The position numbers and the translations under genes are program-made. A stretch of 64,000 bases of DNA. Source: a bacterium. GTDB taxonomy: Bacteria > Sumerlaeota > Sumerlaeia > SLMS01 > JAHLLQ01. Shown here piece by piece: positions 51,142 through 62,600 of the stretch. Under the pieces are notes generated by a model. That model made no database searches. It saw only the letters and a list, made by a program, of their open reading frames with translations, and was not told where the DNA came from. Positions within the stretch are counted from its first letter, which is position 1, and the number at the start of each line of letters is the position of its first letter. The stretch spans positions 1,199,721 to 1,263,720 of the forward strand of contig JAHLLQ010000001.1 of assembly GCA_020444065.1 (NCBI GenBank). The letters run 5' to 3'.

Positions 51142-54100
51142 TCACTCTTCGACACTGATTGCTCTATCCTGAAGACGCTCCGCGAGTGTATCTGCTTCTC
51201 CATCCTTCCCGAGGTGGCGGAGCAGGCGAAGTCGAAGCGGATCGCGCAGTGAAAGGCGGTCGGTATCGAGCGGGGGAAGCGATGCGAGAGCTTCTTTCCA
51301 TGTCGCCGTCGCCGCTTCGGAATCGCCTAGTTGCGACTGGATTCGTCCGGTGAGTTCGAGGGCGCCGGCCAAGGCGGTTTCTGCCGGTTCGAGGAAGGGG
51401 TATTCCTCAAGATTGGTTCGTGCTAACTCTGCGGCCTTGGAGGCTTCTTTGAGAGCTTCCTGCAAGTCGCCGGAAACAAGGAGCGCTTCGGCCAGCACGG
51501 TGCCGATTTCAGCCAGATCGGACCGCCACAGGGTGGAGGCCCCTGGCAATGACTCCATCCCGTGGCGATCGTCGAGGGCACGGCGCGCCACAGCGATTGC
51601 CTCGTCCGTTTCTCCCTGCCTGATCAACCGCTGGGCATCGAGGGCGAGAAGTTGGGCTCGCGGACGAATCAGGTTTGCCGATTCGGGGAACCGCTCGAGG
51701 ACGGCATCGATGCGATCCGTGGCTTCCCGGATCAGCGATCCAGTCTCATCCAGTCTTCCCTGGAGCAAGAGAGCATGAGCCCGGTCGACCGCGATCTCTG
51801 CCAGAGGGCGTTCGAGAACCGGATCGCCCGCTGCGGCAAACGAGGATTCCTCCAGCAGTTGTTCGATTTCTTTCCCTCTTCGGACAACCTGATCCAGTTC
51901 CAGCCTCGATAGCTGCCATTTCGCAATTGTGCGCCGCACGTAGACTGCCAGGATGAGGGACTCGTAGAGGGCCAGATCATCATCCCCATAGTCGTTCAAT
52001 AGGGAGTCGAGCAGCCCGAGAGTCTCATCGGCACGTTCGGTCTGACCCATCAGAAGGTGAACGCCACCGGCTCGCATGGCAGCAACCTTCAGGTATGTCG
52101 TGGCCGACGCGGCGCGGCGGGCTCCGATGGCGTGGGGACGGATTTCCTGGACCAGGTCATCGAAGATTTTGCCCGCACCTTCCAGGTTGCCCTGGTTCAC
52201 CAGGACCACCCCGCCTTGAATCAAGGCTGTCAGGCGGTCTGTGTTGTAGGCGGCGAGTTCTTCTTCCCCGGGGGCGACCTGGATTGTGCTTTGCACCTCC
52301 CTTGAGAGGACCATCAGTTCCTGGACTCGATCGAAGTCTCCCTGCCCCATCCGTACCAGGAGTTCCTCGGTATAGCTTTCAACCAGCCCACGGCGGAAAT
52401 CGGTGAACTCGGGGTTCTCCTCGATGAGCTTGTCGTACGTGACGTAGCTTTCCTCCAGATGCTCGAGGGCCTCCTCCATTCGCCCCGCGAGACGATAGCG
52501 TTTTGCGAGCTGTCGCTGTTCTCCTGCGAGGAGGGCCTTCCATTGCACGGAATTCGTCAGCTCCACGAGCTTCGCCGCAGCGGCCAGCGCTCGATTCCCA
52601 TGATCGAATGCGGTCTCATCCTCACCCCGCTCAAAGGCCAGTTCGCTCCGGTCATCGTGGACATCGTATTCGGCAATCCACCAGGCAGAATTCTCACCAT
52701 CCTCTTCCAAGTGCCGCTGGAGGTCGACGTCCAATTGATCCCAGAGCGGATCGCTCTTGTCTCGGCGACCCACCTTCTCCCAAGTCCACGCGCACATTCT
52801 TCGCGCGCGGATTGGGCCCGTGCGCACCTGATCGTAGGGGCTCAGTTGCCCCTGGAAGCCATCCCACGCGGAAACTGATTCGTCGAGGTACCTGGTCCCT
52901 TCATCGATCTCTCCCCAATCGAGGAGCAAGAATCCAAGTCTCTGGCAAGCGTCCGACAATCGAGAGCGGCTGCGAGGATCATCCGGCCAAAGCTCTGCTC
53001 TCCTCTTCCACTCCGCGATGCGCGCACGGTGCGCATCGAATTCGTCGACGCGATCCGTAATCTCGCGATCGTAGAAATGCTGAGCGAGCTCGATGTAGGC
53101 GTGGTCGAGCAACTCCTCCCAATCGGTCACAGATCGATCCTGGTCGAGCAGGAATTTTGCGACTTCGATCCTCTTCTCACGCAAGTCTTCCGCGCGATCC
53201 CAATCGCCATTCTCTTCAAGGGCGAGGCTGAGACTGGTGAGAGTCTCGGCATACCTTTCGTTGAAGGAAGCGTTGTCATGGCTGCGCTGCAGAAGTTCCT
53301 CCGCCAACTGAAGTGCGGTCTCTCCTGAGGCGACTGCCTCTTCCAGCTCGTCGACACGGGTGTGCATCCGGCAGAGCTTGCTGTAGACACCAACGAGTTC
53401 GGCCCGAATCGGCAGATTGGATGGATCCAGATTCAGGGCGTGGGTGTACTGGTCGGCAGCGTCCTCTGCGAAATCCATCGCGACGCGGGGACCGGCTACG
53501 TCCCATTCGAACCAACTGCGTTGCGAAGAGTTATCACCCAATGCGCCCCAAATCTCGGGGCTTTCCGGATGCGTTTCGGCAAGCCCCTGCAGGACCGCGT
53601 TCGCGTCGTCATAGGCCGAGCGTGCGTCCTCCTCCTGATCCAGGCTCACGTGGAGGGAGCCCTCGAGGGAGAGCGTCGTGGCGTACTCCCTCTGGAGTTC
53701 TTGGTCTTCGGGTGAAGCATCCACCAGCTTCTCCACCTGCTCAACGGCGTTGTGAATCTGGGTGATACCGGTCCAGTCATCTCCATGGTCGAGAGAGACC
53801 TGAGCTGCAAGGCGCCAGGTTCGGTAGAGCCCTTCTGTCCATGTCAGATTTGCGGGTTCCTGTTTGGAGAGAGCCTCGTATATTTCGAGGCTCGCCTTCA
53901 GATTGCTCCAGCAGGCATCGACGGCGCCCTTGGCAAGATGAATGCGCGAGAGAATCAGCAGACTTCTGGCTTCTCGTCCGCGCCACGTCGGATCGTCGGG
54001 TTGGTTGTTCTCCTCCTGCCGTGCGAGCTCCAGGGATTGCTCCGCCACAGAGAGAGCGTCGTCCAGGGCGCTCTGCGTGAGCAGGACGAGCGCCAGATCG

Positions 54101-55824
54101 AGCATACCATCGTGAACCTGTTCAAGTTCATCGGTCGCCAGAAGGGAGATATCCAGCCCCGCATAATGCTCGGTGGCGCGTGCAGCGAGATCCTGGAGGG
54201 CGGTCAGCTCTGGATCGAGTGGAGCGATGCGTGCGCGAAGATCCGAAATCATGTACTGAATGAGAGACTCCGACTCGCCTCGTGCATGCACGAGGAGGTC
54301 GCGCTGGTCCGCAAGGGAGCGATTCGCCTGGAACAGAAGGAGGGAGAAAATCGTTCCCCCCAGAAGGATGGCTGCCAATGCGCCGATGGATGTACGGACC
54401 GCCAGGCGGCGCTGCCTTGCCTGAGAGATGGCATGCTTCTCTGCCGCGGTGACGCGCGAGAGAAGTTTGTCTGCTGCCGGTGATGAAGCAATGCGTTCCG
54501 CATACAAACGGGCGAGAACAAGGTCCCCGTTTTCCAATGCAGCCTGGGTGTAGTTGGAGAGGGCGCGCTGTAAGAGGGGCGGGATCTCAGGGTTGTCATC
54601 CCACAGACCCCTGGCGCGTCCGAGGTCGGCCAGGGCAAGGCTGAGGCTTGTGTAGGACCCGTTGGCTTCCTCCAGTCGTTCTCTTGCCGTGACGCAGAGG
54701 TGTTGGGATTCACGGCGTTTCGATGCGCCCGAGAAGTAGTCTTCCAGGCGCCGGGCGAATTCCCTCGCTGAGGAAACACGCTTCTCTCTTTCGTAGCTGA
54801 GTGCCTGAAGACAGAGTTCCACGAGTTCCGGTGGATGGTGGCGTTCCGGGCACCGAATCTCAGGAGGCACGATTTCACCCCGGGCGGCCTTGGCAAAGGC
54901 CTTGGCCGCTGACGCCGCCTGGTGGGGATAAGTGCCGGTCAGAAGGTAGTACAGCGTGCCTCCCAGGAGATAAACGTCGGTCCAAGGTCCGATTCCCTGA
55001 GCCCCAGACACGGTTTGCTCGGGTGCCATCAGAGCCGGAGTGCCGCCTGGGTTCGTGGCCGAATCGCGGCCAGACAGGTGAAGGTTTGCGATCCTGCCCG
55101 CCTCCTGCTCAGAGGCGTTATCAGGGGCGATGAGTGCCAGCCCCCAGTCCATGAGTTGGGTCTCACCAAAATCTCCAACCATGACCTGGGAGGGTTTGAG
55201 GTCGCGGTGGACGATTCCGTGATTGTGGGCGAAAGCGACCGCCTGCGCAACATCGCCGAGAATGGGAAGGTGCCTTGCGAGGAACTCGGGCACCGGCATC
55301 GTCTCGAAATCGTCTTCGAGTACTTTGTGCCAAGGCTTTCCCGTCACGAGCTTCATCGCCATGAGGGCATCGCCATTTTCGTCGAGTCCGAAGTCATGGA
55401 CCGGAACGATGTTGGGGTGCTCCAGACGCGCGGCCACAAGAGCCTCTTGACGGAAGAGGTCCTGCTGTATCGGGGTTGCCTTCAAGCTCCCGGGGGGCGG
55501 TGTGATCCTCTTGATGGCGACAGGCCGCGAGAGGCTGCGCTGTTCTGCACGCCAGACCGTTCCCATGCCACCTCGCCCGATGACGCACTCGAGCTCGTAG
55601 ACCGGCGCTGCAGGGCCCTGGTGTGGGACTGCCCCAGGGGGGACGTCACTGGGCAAGGCGCTGCCCGCAGGCATCGCTGTGGCAGGCGCAAGCGTCCAGA
55701 CGGATGCGAGGAGAGAAGCGGTCATCGCATCTGAATCTGTGCTGTCTGGATCGGTTGCGCGAGGAACATAGGATGTCAGCGCATCCTCGGGCAGTTGGGA
55801 CATGTCGAAGGCTTCACGAGACAT
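51142..55824 (-). CDS. Ser/Thr protein kinase with membrane helix and very long TPR-like region
   Basis: A 1560-residue protein. The Hanks-type kinase spans about 75-370 with GRGGMGTVWRA, VAIKR, HRDLKPSQVMV, and DWG in place of DFG (LMDWGLAL), a variant seen in some bacterial kinases. A membrane helix lies near 478-499 (TSIGALAAILLGGTIFSLLLF). The remaining thousand residues are helical TPR-like repeats (for example LDDALSVAEQSLELARQ and DEAIAVARRALDD), probably extracytoplasmic if the kinase is cytoplasmic. ATG 55824 has AAGGGGAAG upstream. It likely couples an external protein contact to phosphorylation. Confidence 0.85.
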   Translation of the reverse strand: MSREAFDMSQLPEDALTSYVPRATDPDSTDSDAMTASLLASVWTLAPATAMPAGSALPSDVPPGAVPHQGPAAPVYELECVIGRGGMGTVWRAEQRSLSRPVAIKRITPPPGSLKATPIQQDLFRQEALVAARLEHPNIVPVHDFGLDENGDALMAMKLVTGKPWHKVLEDDFETMPVPEFLARHLPILGDVAQAVAFAHNHGIVHRDLKPSQVMVGDFGETQLMDWGLALIAPDNASEQEAGRIANLHLSGRDSATNPGGTPALMAPEQTVSGAQGIGPWTDVYLLGGTLYYLLTGTYPHQAASAAKAFAKAARGEIVPPEIRCPERHHPPELVELCLQALSYEREKRVSSAREFARRLEDYFSGASKRRESQHLCVTARERLEEANGSYTSLSLALADLGRARGLWDDNPEIPPLLQRALSNYTQAALENGDLVLARLYAERIASSPAADKLLSRVTAAEKHAISQARQRRLAVRTSIGALAAILLGGTIFSLLLFQANRSLADQRDLLVHARGESESLIQYMISDLRARIAPLDPELTALQDLAARATEHYAGLDISLLATDELEQVHDGMLDLALVLLTQSALDDALSVAEQSLELARQEENNQPDDPTWRGREARSLLILSRIHLAKGAVDACWSNLKASLEIYEALSKQEPANLTWTEGLYRTWRLAAQVSLDHGDDWTGITQIHNAVEQVEKLVDASPEDQELQREYATTLSLEGSLHVSLDQEEDARSAYDDANAVLQGLAETHPESPEIWGALGDNSSQRSWFEWDVAGPRVAMDFAEDAADQYTHALNLDPSNLPIRAELVGVYSKLCRMHTRVDELEEAVASGETALQLAEELLQRSHDNASFNERYAETLTSLSLALEENGDWDRAEDLREKRIEVAKFLLDQDRSVTDWEELLDHAYIELAQHFYDREITDRVDEFDAHRARIAEWKRRAELWPDDPRSRSRLSDACQRLGFLLLDWGEIDEGTRYLDESVSAWDGFQGQLSPYDQVRTGPIRARRMCAWTWEKVGRRDKSDPLWDQLDVDLQRHLEEDGENSAWWIAEYDVHDDRSELAFERGEDETAFDHGNRALAAAAKLVELTNSVQWKALLAGEQRQLAKRYRLAGRMEEALEHLEESYVTYDKLIEENPEFTDFRRGLVESYTEELLVRMGQGDFDRVQELMVLSREVQSTIQVAPGEEELAAYNTDRLTALIQGGVVLVNQGNLEGAGKIFDDLVQEIRPHAIGARRAASATTYLKVAAMRAGGVHLLMGQTERADETLGLLDSLLNDYGDDDLALYESLILAVYVRRTIAKWQLSRLELDQVVRRGKEIEQLLEESSFAAAGDPVLERPLAEIAVDRAHALLLQGRLDETGSLIREATDRIDAVLERFPESANLIRPRAQLLALDAQRLIRQGETDEAIAVARRALDDRHGMESLPGASTLWRSDLAEIGTVLAEALLVSGDLQEALKEASKAAELARTNLEEYPFLEPAETALAGALELTGRIQSQLGDSEAATATWKEALASLPPLDTDRLSLRDPLRLRLLRHLGKDGEADTLAERLQDRAISVEE

Positions 55825-56022
55825 ACGCTCTTCCCCTTCATCAAATCGCCCCTGCGGGGGCTCGTACAGTCATCATCGAACCGCTCCGATCTGTCACGCA
55901 GAAAGGCGAAGCGAGGTTGCGACGAAGACATTGGGCTAGTAGGCGAAGAAGAAGCGGCGAGCACAGGATGGTTCCAATCCCCTGCGATCACCGGCATCAG
56001 ACTGCTAGGAGTAAATCTTGAG

Positions 56023-56080
56023 TGGCGCGCCCAGCAGGACTCGAACCTGCGACCCCAGGATTTGGAATTCCCCCAATTGG
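56023..56080 (-). pseudogene. tRNA-like 3' remnant (Trp-like anticodon loop, T-arm and CCA)
   Basis: On the minus strand a perfect T-arm (GCAGG-TTCGAGT-CCTGC), a TTCCAAA loop reading CCA with the conserved U33 and A37/A38, and a terminal CCA are present. CAATTGG further 5' resembles a D-loop. The 5' acceptor and anticodon stems do not pair, so it is not a normal cloverleaf. Separately, an eight-base outer stem (GTGGCGCG with CGCGCCAC) frames the region. A degraded tRNA or element-insertion scar are possible. Confidence 0.45.
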
Positions 56081-56648
56081 CGAAACGCAGTGATCCACGC
56101 GCCACAGAGGGCCCCATTTATCCGGGAATGACACTTGGGTTCACCCCACAGAGCCCCACGAGTTCTGCTCATTCCCCACCGCAGTCCGGACATATTCCGG
56201 ACAAGAGAATGGTACCGTTCAGAGGGGAGGCGGATCCTGATGCCATGAACCTCCTACGGAGATTTCTGCAGGAAAATGTCGCGGGATGAACATGCGGGCC
56301 TGAGATGCTCGATTCAAGATTCTCCCCGACTCCCATCTGACGAGAGAAAGAGAACCAATATCTCAGAAACGATCGAGAGATCATCGAAATCTGCTTACGG
56401 CTGCGCGGGACATTGAAGTCTGTCATGTTACAGTCGGAATACAGGCAACGCTTGAAGTATAGGCACTTGTCCAACAATCTTCTCAAACAACTGATAATTC
56501 ACAACTTATGCCAATTGGGCCCAGGCTCGACTCTCCGCTTGCGTCATCCCGTAGCAAAATCTACTGCTGTTCCAAGCATTCAATATAAACAACCGCTCAA
56601 TTTCGTCCAGTTTACATCTGCAATCTGCGCCGTTCCAGGAGGGGATCG
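56081..56648. other. AT-richer gene-free leader upstream of the rhs gene
   Basis: This stretch of about 570 bases holds no credible gene and becomes AT-richer than the rest of the window toward 56400-56600. It must contain the rhs promoter; GATAAT at about 56491 is a possible -10. AGGAGGGG lies six bases ahead of the rhs ATG. Confidence 0.4.
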
Positions 56649-59600
56649 ATGAAGAAGCAACTTACCACTGCCGCGTTGGTGTGCTTGTCTTTAGGGTTTC
56701 TAACCGCCTTAGTGCAACGGGGGGAGGCGACCGGGCCTAAGTGGTCATGCATGACGGATGAAGCATACGCATACGAAGTCATTCGATCCGGCAGCGGTGT
56801 AAGTAATCTGAATGATGCATTCGATCCATACAACACCGTCTCAAATGAAATCGCACTCGGGGGCGTGGATGATTCGCACGGCGGCGGCTATCGAGAGATG
56901 GGCTGTGCATGGAATCTCGAACACTTCTGGGATCTCACTCAGCGCTGCGATTCGCCAGGCGCCTGCAACATCGGGCAGCCGATCAATCCGGTGACTGGTA
57001 CGATGTATCATGACGAAGTGGACCTCTACGTGGACGCGGGGCTGCTTCCATTGATTGTTTCTCGCAGATATTCGGCAGGACCGATCAAAGAGATGCCCTT
57101 CCGGAAGAGCGCCAACTGGATGTATCCGGAATTCGCTTCTGCTGCAGGCATGGAGGCAGAAACGGACTTCGGTGCCGGTTTTGACCCCAGCACCTATTGC
57201 CAATCGCACGTCACGACCGTATATGACCCGATAAACCAAGTCTACAACTCGTACACGTTCTGCCAGTACATGGGAATGCCGCTCAATCAGGTGGGAGGCC
57301 CCACACAAGGTGTCTACGATTTGACAGATTCATGGTGCGGCACATACTTCGTCGGGGAGGACTGCGACAATAATGTGAACCCGATCTACATCCGCTCCGA
57401 CGAGGATCCAGTGCACATGGTACCCATTCGCCTTGGTGGCGAGGGTCTCGGTGCAGGGTGGGGTGACTTCTATGAAACGACGCTATACGCTCCCGGAACG
57501 CTCTTCTGGCACGATCCCGATGAGGACAACGATGGTTACAATCGTGCGTGTTTTCGTGGTGAGTCCACATTCGCTCTGCGCCAGCCAGCACCTGGCTATG
57601 GCGAATCCGCAGGCTGGAAGTACTTCCGTCTTCAAGGAAACAAGAACCTGGGGATGCAGACTGGGACGGAGACAGTCGATGACGTTGAGTGTTCCATATT
57701 CAACGAGGATGCCGGGCTCCTGGCAGTAAGCACTTCAGGCGAAGGTATCGTAGTCGGGGACCTTGTTCCCTACTGGGACAATTTCGAGAGTCGCAACGAT
57801 TCGACAAATCCGTACCATGGCGTCGGGAGCGGCGCCTATCAAACCAATGGGAATATCCGCTATCTCTTCGACGATTGGGGACGGCTTTCGAGCATCCAAC
57901 TGCTCTCTCCGCCGGTTTCCGGAACTGAGCCGTCGGTTCTTGAGGGCATCGTGATTCAGCGCGATAGCAATGGCGACATCGATCAGGTCTATTACGCTGG
58001 CGACAATCCAAATGACCACTCACGGCCCTACTTGGACTACGAATATGCCGGTGTGGATCCGATGGGCCCTGTCGGAGCCAAGTACGTGGACAGAATCACG
58101 GTGCATGATGAGAGTGGCCTGCCGATCTCTCGAGTGGTCTACAATGGTGGCGGCTCCTCTCCGCTCTTCACGGAAAACATCCCCGTCAATGACGTCTATC
58201 GTGAAGACTACGTCAACGGCCAGTGGCTTCTTCGTTCGTCAATTCACTACACCTATGGCGCCGGCCTGAGCCACAGGACCGAGCTGGATTACAGCTACAT
58301 CTACAACGAAACGACTCTGCAAGAAGATGTGGATGTGACTCAGTCTGAGATGGGATGGTCGTTTGAACTTGAGGATATCGACACGACGGATCGTCCATTG
58401 GATACTCGTGTCGGCCTGGAATACACGGAATCCTGGATCGGTCCCAACTCCGGAAATGCACGGGACTACTGGTCTGCAGATCGGCAAGTTGTTGGCGAGG
58501 AACCGAATCAGTTGCTTGAAGTCCGGGTAAGCCAGCAGAATGGCGTACTCAACGAGATTCGCTACTACGATACGAACTACAACAGAATGTTCTGCAAGGT
58601 TGTCCTGAGGGACTCTGCGGCGGGATGGGCTGACTCCGTCGGGGTCGCGACATACCTGGATTACAGTGATTATGATCCTGACAGGCTTGAGGCCATGTAC
58701 ACCGTGGTGGACCCGGAGCCGCTCAATATCACCGATACGATCAACGTGAATCCCCCGATCTCGGCCGCGCAAGATCGCCCGAGGATCTTCGTGACACGCT
58801 ATCTCTATGCAGAGGGCGGCCCCGACAATCAGCCCCGTCTCACACAAACTGTGAGTGGGATGCTCACTGATGTCGCGACTGATACATTCTACCCGGAATT
58901 CGTTTCCCCATCCCTGGGGCGGATTGCCCCGAGTTCTCTCTACGTGACGGGAACCCTTCCGTATATCGGTACCTCCCAGTTCGAAACCTGGACTGGGCAG
59001 AAGGCCGATGTAGACTGGGGGAGTCTCTACGTACCAAAGAGCTATGCCGACACGATCACCGAATGGACAGCATACCTGGAAGGCACCGCGCCTTACCCAC
59101 TGGCTTACGAGATAGATACCTCTCCTGAGCAGCTCTTGAGCGGTCCCGCTATCGGCGCCTCGACCACCGAAGTCGTCATCGATTCAACGGAAATACCAGA
59201 AGTCCATGCCAATAGATACACCGTCAGCCAGATGGGAGAGACCAGGGCCGTGTTGGAGACGCACTACTGGACTCCAATCCTTCCAGATTACTACGACATC
59301 GACATCATGGGCTACAACACGACCGACTTCTCGCTGAGGATTCGTCTGACGTGGGACACTCTCGGTCGCTTGGAGTCCTATCAGGTTTCAAACCAGGCGG
59401 AGAGCACTGTTTACTACAAATCACCCGTCACAACGTATGACTCCCTCGGTCGTATCGTTTCTGTGAACTCCCCCATAATTCCTGATGTTTCCCAATTCTC
59501 GTCGAATTTCAGCTACGAAGGCCTGGATCAGCTTGATAACATACTGACGGTGATCTTGAGCCCTGATCAGCCAGCCGTTTCGACCCTGACGGAGTTTGAT

Positions 59601-62600
59601 GCAGATGGCCGTGGACGAATTCGCGAGGTACGCACGAGTGACCAACCCGCAGCGAATTTCCTCAGCGAAACCCGGTACAAGTACGACGACATGGGTTTCT
59701 TGAAGAGCGTTTCGTCGGTTCTCAGGAAAGGACTCACGAGCACTGTGACTCAGGGAACACTCGGCGTCGAGGCGGAATACGATGACTATGGAAATCTTGA
59801 ATCGTGGGGAGTCGGCGAGACGCAGACAGGCGCGGATCCACTGCTCCACACCCCGTATGAAGAGGCGGTCTTCGAGGATCGCACCGATCGTCTTGTTCGC
59901 GCAGTGAAGGATCGGGAACAGTTGGCCTATCAGGCACCCGCAAATGTCGTCGACACGGTCGTTCATCCGACGACCCTGGGATCGCCGCATTGGATCCAGC
60001 GTCGGGATGGCTCTACGATTTCGCTCACCCCGATGCCTCAGTCCTGCCAATCCGGCAGCGTCGTGACGCCCGAGGTGATTCCGACGGCCTTGATAAGCAA
60101 TCTGGGACTGAACAGCGCCATGAACTCTGTGACGCGTTTTGGAGCCAGCTATTCAGAATCGACGGTCGAGCTGATCGAGACGCTATTCGAGACCGTTCCT
60201 CAGTTCGGTCTGCTGCCTCGCATCATCTGCGGACCGCAAGGTGCCGTTCGGATGCACTACTACTACAATGATGCAAGAGTTGAGACGAATCGCAAGGTTT
60301 CAGCAGGAATCGAGCCCCCGACAAGTGCACAGACTTACAATACCGCGAATCCCATTCTGGAGGCTGTCGGCACGTATCTCCTCTCCGATTGGGGCTCTCC
60401 AACTGCTCCCCGCAAGATTGGGACTGTGGCCTACTTCTACGATGTCTATGAGCGTCTCTCGACAGAGATCATCCGTCGCCCGAATTTGCCAGCGACGATG
60501 GCAGGCGAGGACACATTGCTGTTCCAAACGCACGATTATGATGATGCCGGGCGTCTCGAGAAGATTGGCTTCTATCCTAGCGATCCCACGGTCTTGAACC
60601 TCTCTGAATTCGGTCGCGATACAGAGTACCACTACAACGCCGCCGGTCAGACCACTGGGAAGTCGCATCATCTGGAGAAGTACAACACGACAGCCTTTGC
60701 AGGTTCCCCGACCTTCAGCGTCACTGGCGATCTGGATGGCCTTCTGAATACTGAAACGGAATATGATGGCGCGGGGCGTCCCGTGAAAGTCGAGCATTTC
60801 TCTTGGAAGCTCGTCTCAGATCGGCTGGTTGTCACGACAGTGAAGGTCCCCCTCTACACGTTTGAATACACCTACGACAGCATGGGGATGATCAGCACGG
60901 TCAATCAGCAGGGCGGTCCATCCGTCGGTTGGGACGCGACCAACGGACGTGCCATCCTGACTGAGACGTTCCCGGATTCGGTTCCAGGGACAACCGCGGA
61001 AGACGAGCGAATCAACGGCATGTTCCGCGAGTTCGAATACGACACATTCGGACACTTGCTCAGCGAAACACGCACATACTACCGCACAGGCTATGGCCAG
61101 CAATACACTGATCCCGCACAGGCCACCTATAGGATCAAACGCACCTGGACCTACACGTACGGAACAGAGGGCAATCTGGAACAGATCTCAGAAGCCCCAG
61201 CATCGCCTGATGCCGGGTGGACTGGATCGAGTTCGTATCTGCCTCTGAATACAAGCTTTACGATCGACGAGCCATCATTCGATCAGATTTCCAATGCCGG
61301 GTACTCGTACAATCTGCTCGGGGCCGCTGGTCAAGTTCCCGCCACGGGCGCTGAATTCTACCATGGATTATCGCAAGAGTTTCTGTCAGCCGTCTCCAAT
61401 CGAGACAACGGGGACCCTGCGATCCACCGCTGGATGTACGATGCAACGGGACGCCGAATCGCCGAGAAGACAATTCGTATGGCTCTGCCCGAGCCGCCCC
61501 CTCCTGAGGGTGCTGTGGCACCATCTGAAGAGCTTGTGGCACAATCTGAGGGTATTGTCGCGCTCTCCATACCCGAAATCACGGTTCTCAATCGCACCGA
61601 GTTCATCTACAACGGCTGGAACCTGGCTGCGGAGTTGGATCCCGGCACAGGAGAAACGCCAACCGTTCCGGCCGCAGTGCGCTGGCTGTACTACCACGAA
61701 GGAGGCCTCGACAGTGCCGTTGGCGGATCGCGTATTGGCGCCGAAGGTCCCGAAGACTATGTCGTGATTCGAGATCACCTCGGATCGCCGGTCGCCATGT
61801 ACCGCGTCGTCGAGGATTCAGTCCTCTCCGGCGGCATCATTCCCCTGACCAGACTCGTCCGGCCACCGGTCGGGATCACAACGCCGTTCCTCGCGCTGGA
61901 GCCGGTCGAGCGCTACGAGTACTCCCCGTACGGTGAGCCGATGGTTCATGCTGTCTCGAACGACCAATGGGTGCAAGTGACCTCCGGCGCGGGCTACGAT
62001 CTCACTGGAACGCTGACGACTCAGACTGAACTCGAACCCCGCTTCGGCCCCGAGCCTTCCGCCGGAGAAGGATTTGCCTCGCAATCCAGCGTCGGCTGGC
62101 GGATGCTATACACGGGCCGGGAGTGGGACGCTGCGGCACGGCTCTACAATTACCGCCACCGCTGGTACGCCCCGCAGTTGGGACGGTTTGTGAGTCGGGA
62201 CCCGATCGGATACGGCGGGGGGCTGAATCAGTATGTGTATGTTCGCGGGAATCCGGTGATGCGGCGAGATCCGTGGGGACTCGAATCCTTCTCGGAATGG
62301 GAGAGAGACTATACGTGGGGTGCCCCCCAGGCTGCGCTTGGGACCATCTATGCTGGACTCGTCCTATCAGCCGGGAACCTCTACAATCTCGCTTTGGGAG
62401 ATGGGGAATTGGCGAAGGTCGACATTATCGATTATGATGGGACGATCGAGATAGTTGGAGGGGGACTTCCCTTGAGCGGCGGCGCCATCACTCTGCCTCC
62501 CTTTATCTGGTACGAGGATGAGATTGCCCGAGATAGTTACATCCGGAGGGGATATGGTGATGCACGTTGGTGCGAAATCCCTACTCAAGTCCATGAGCAT

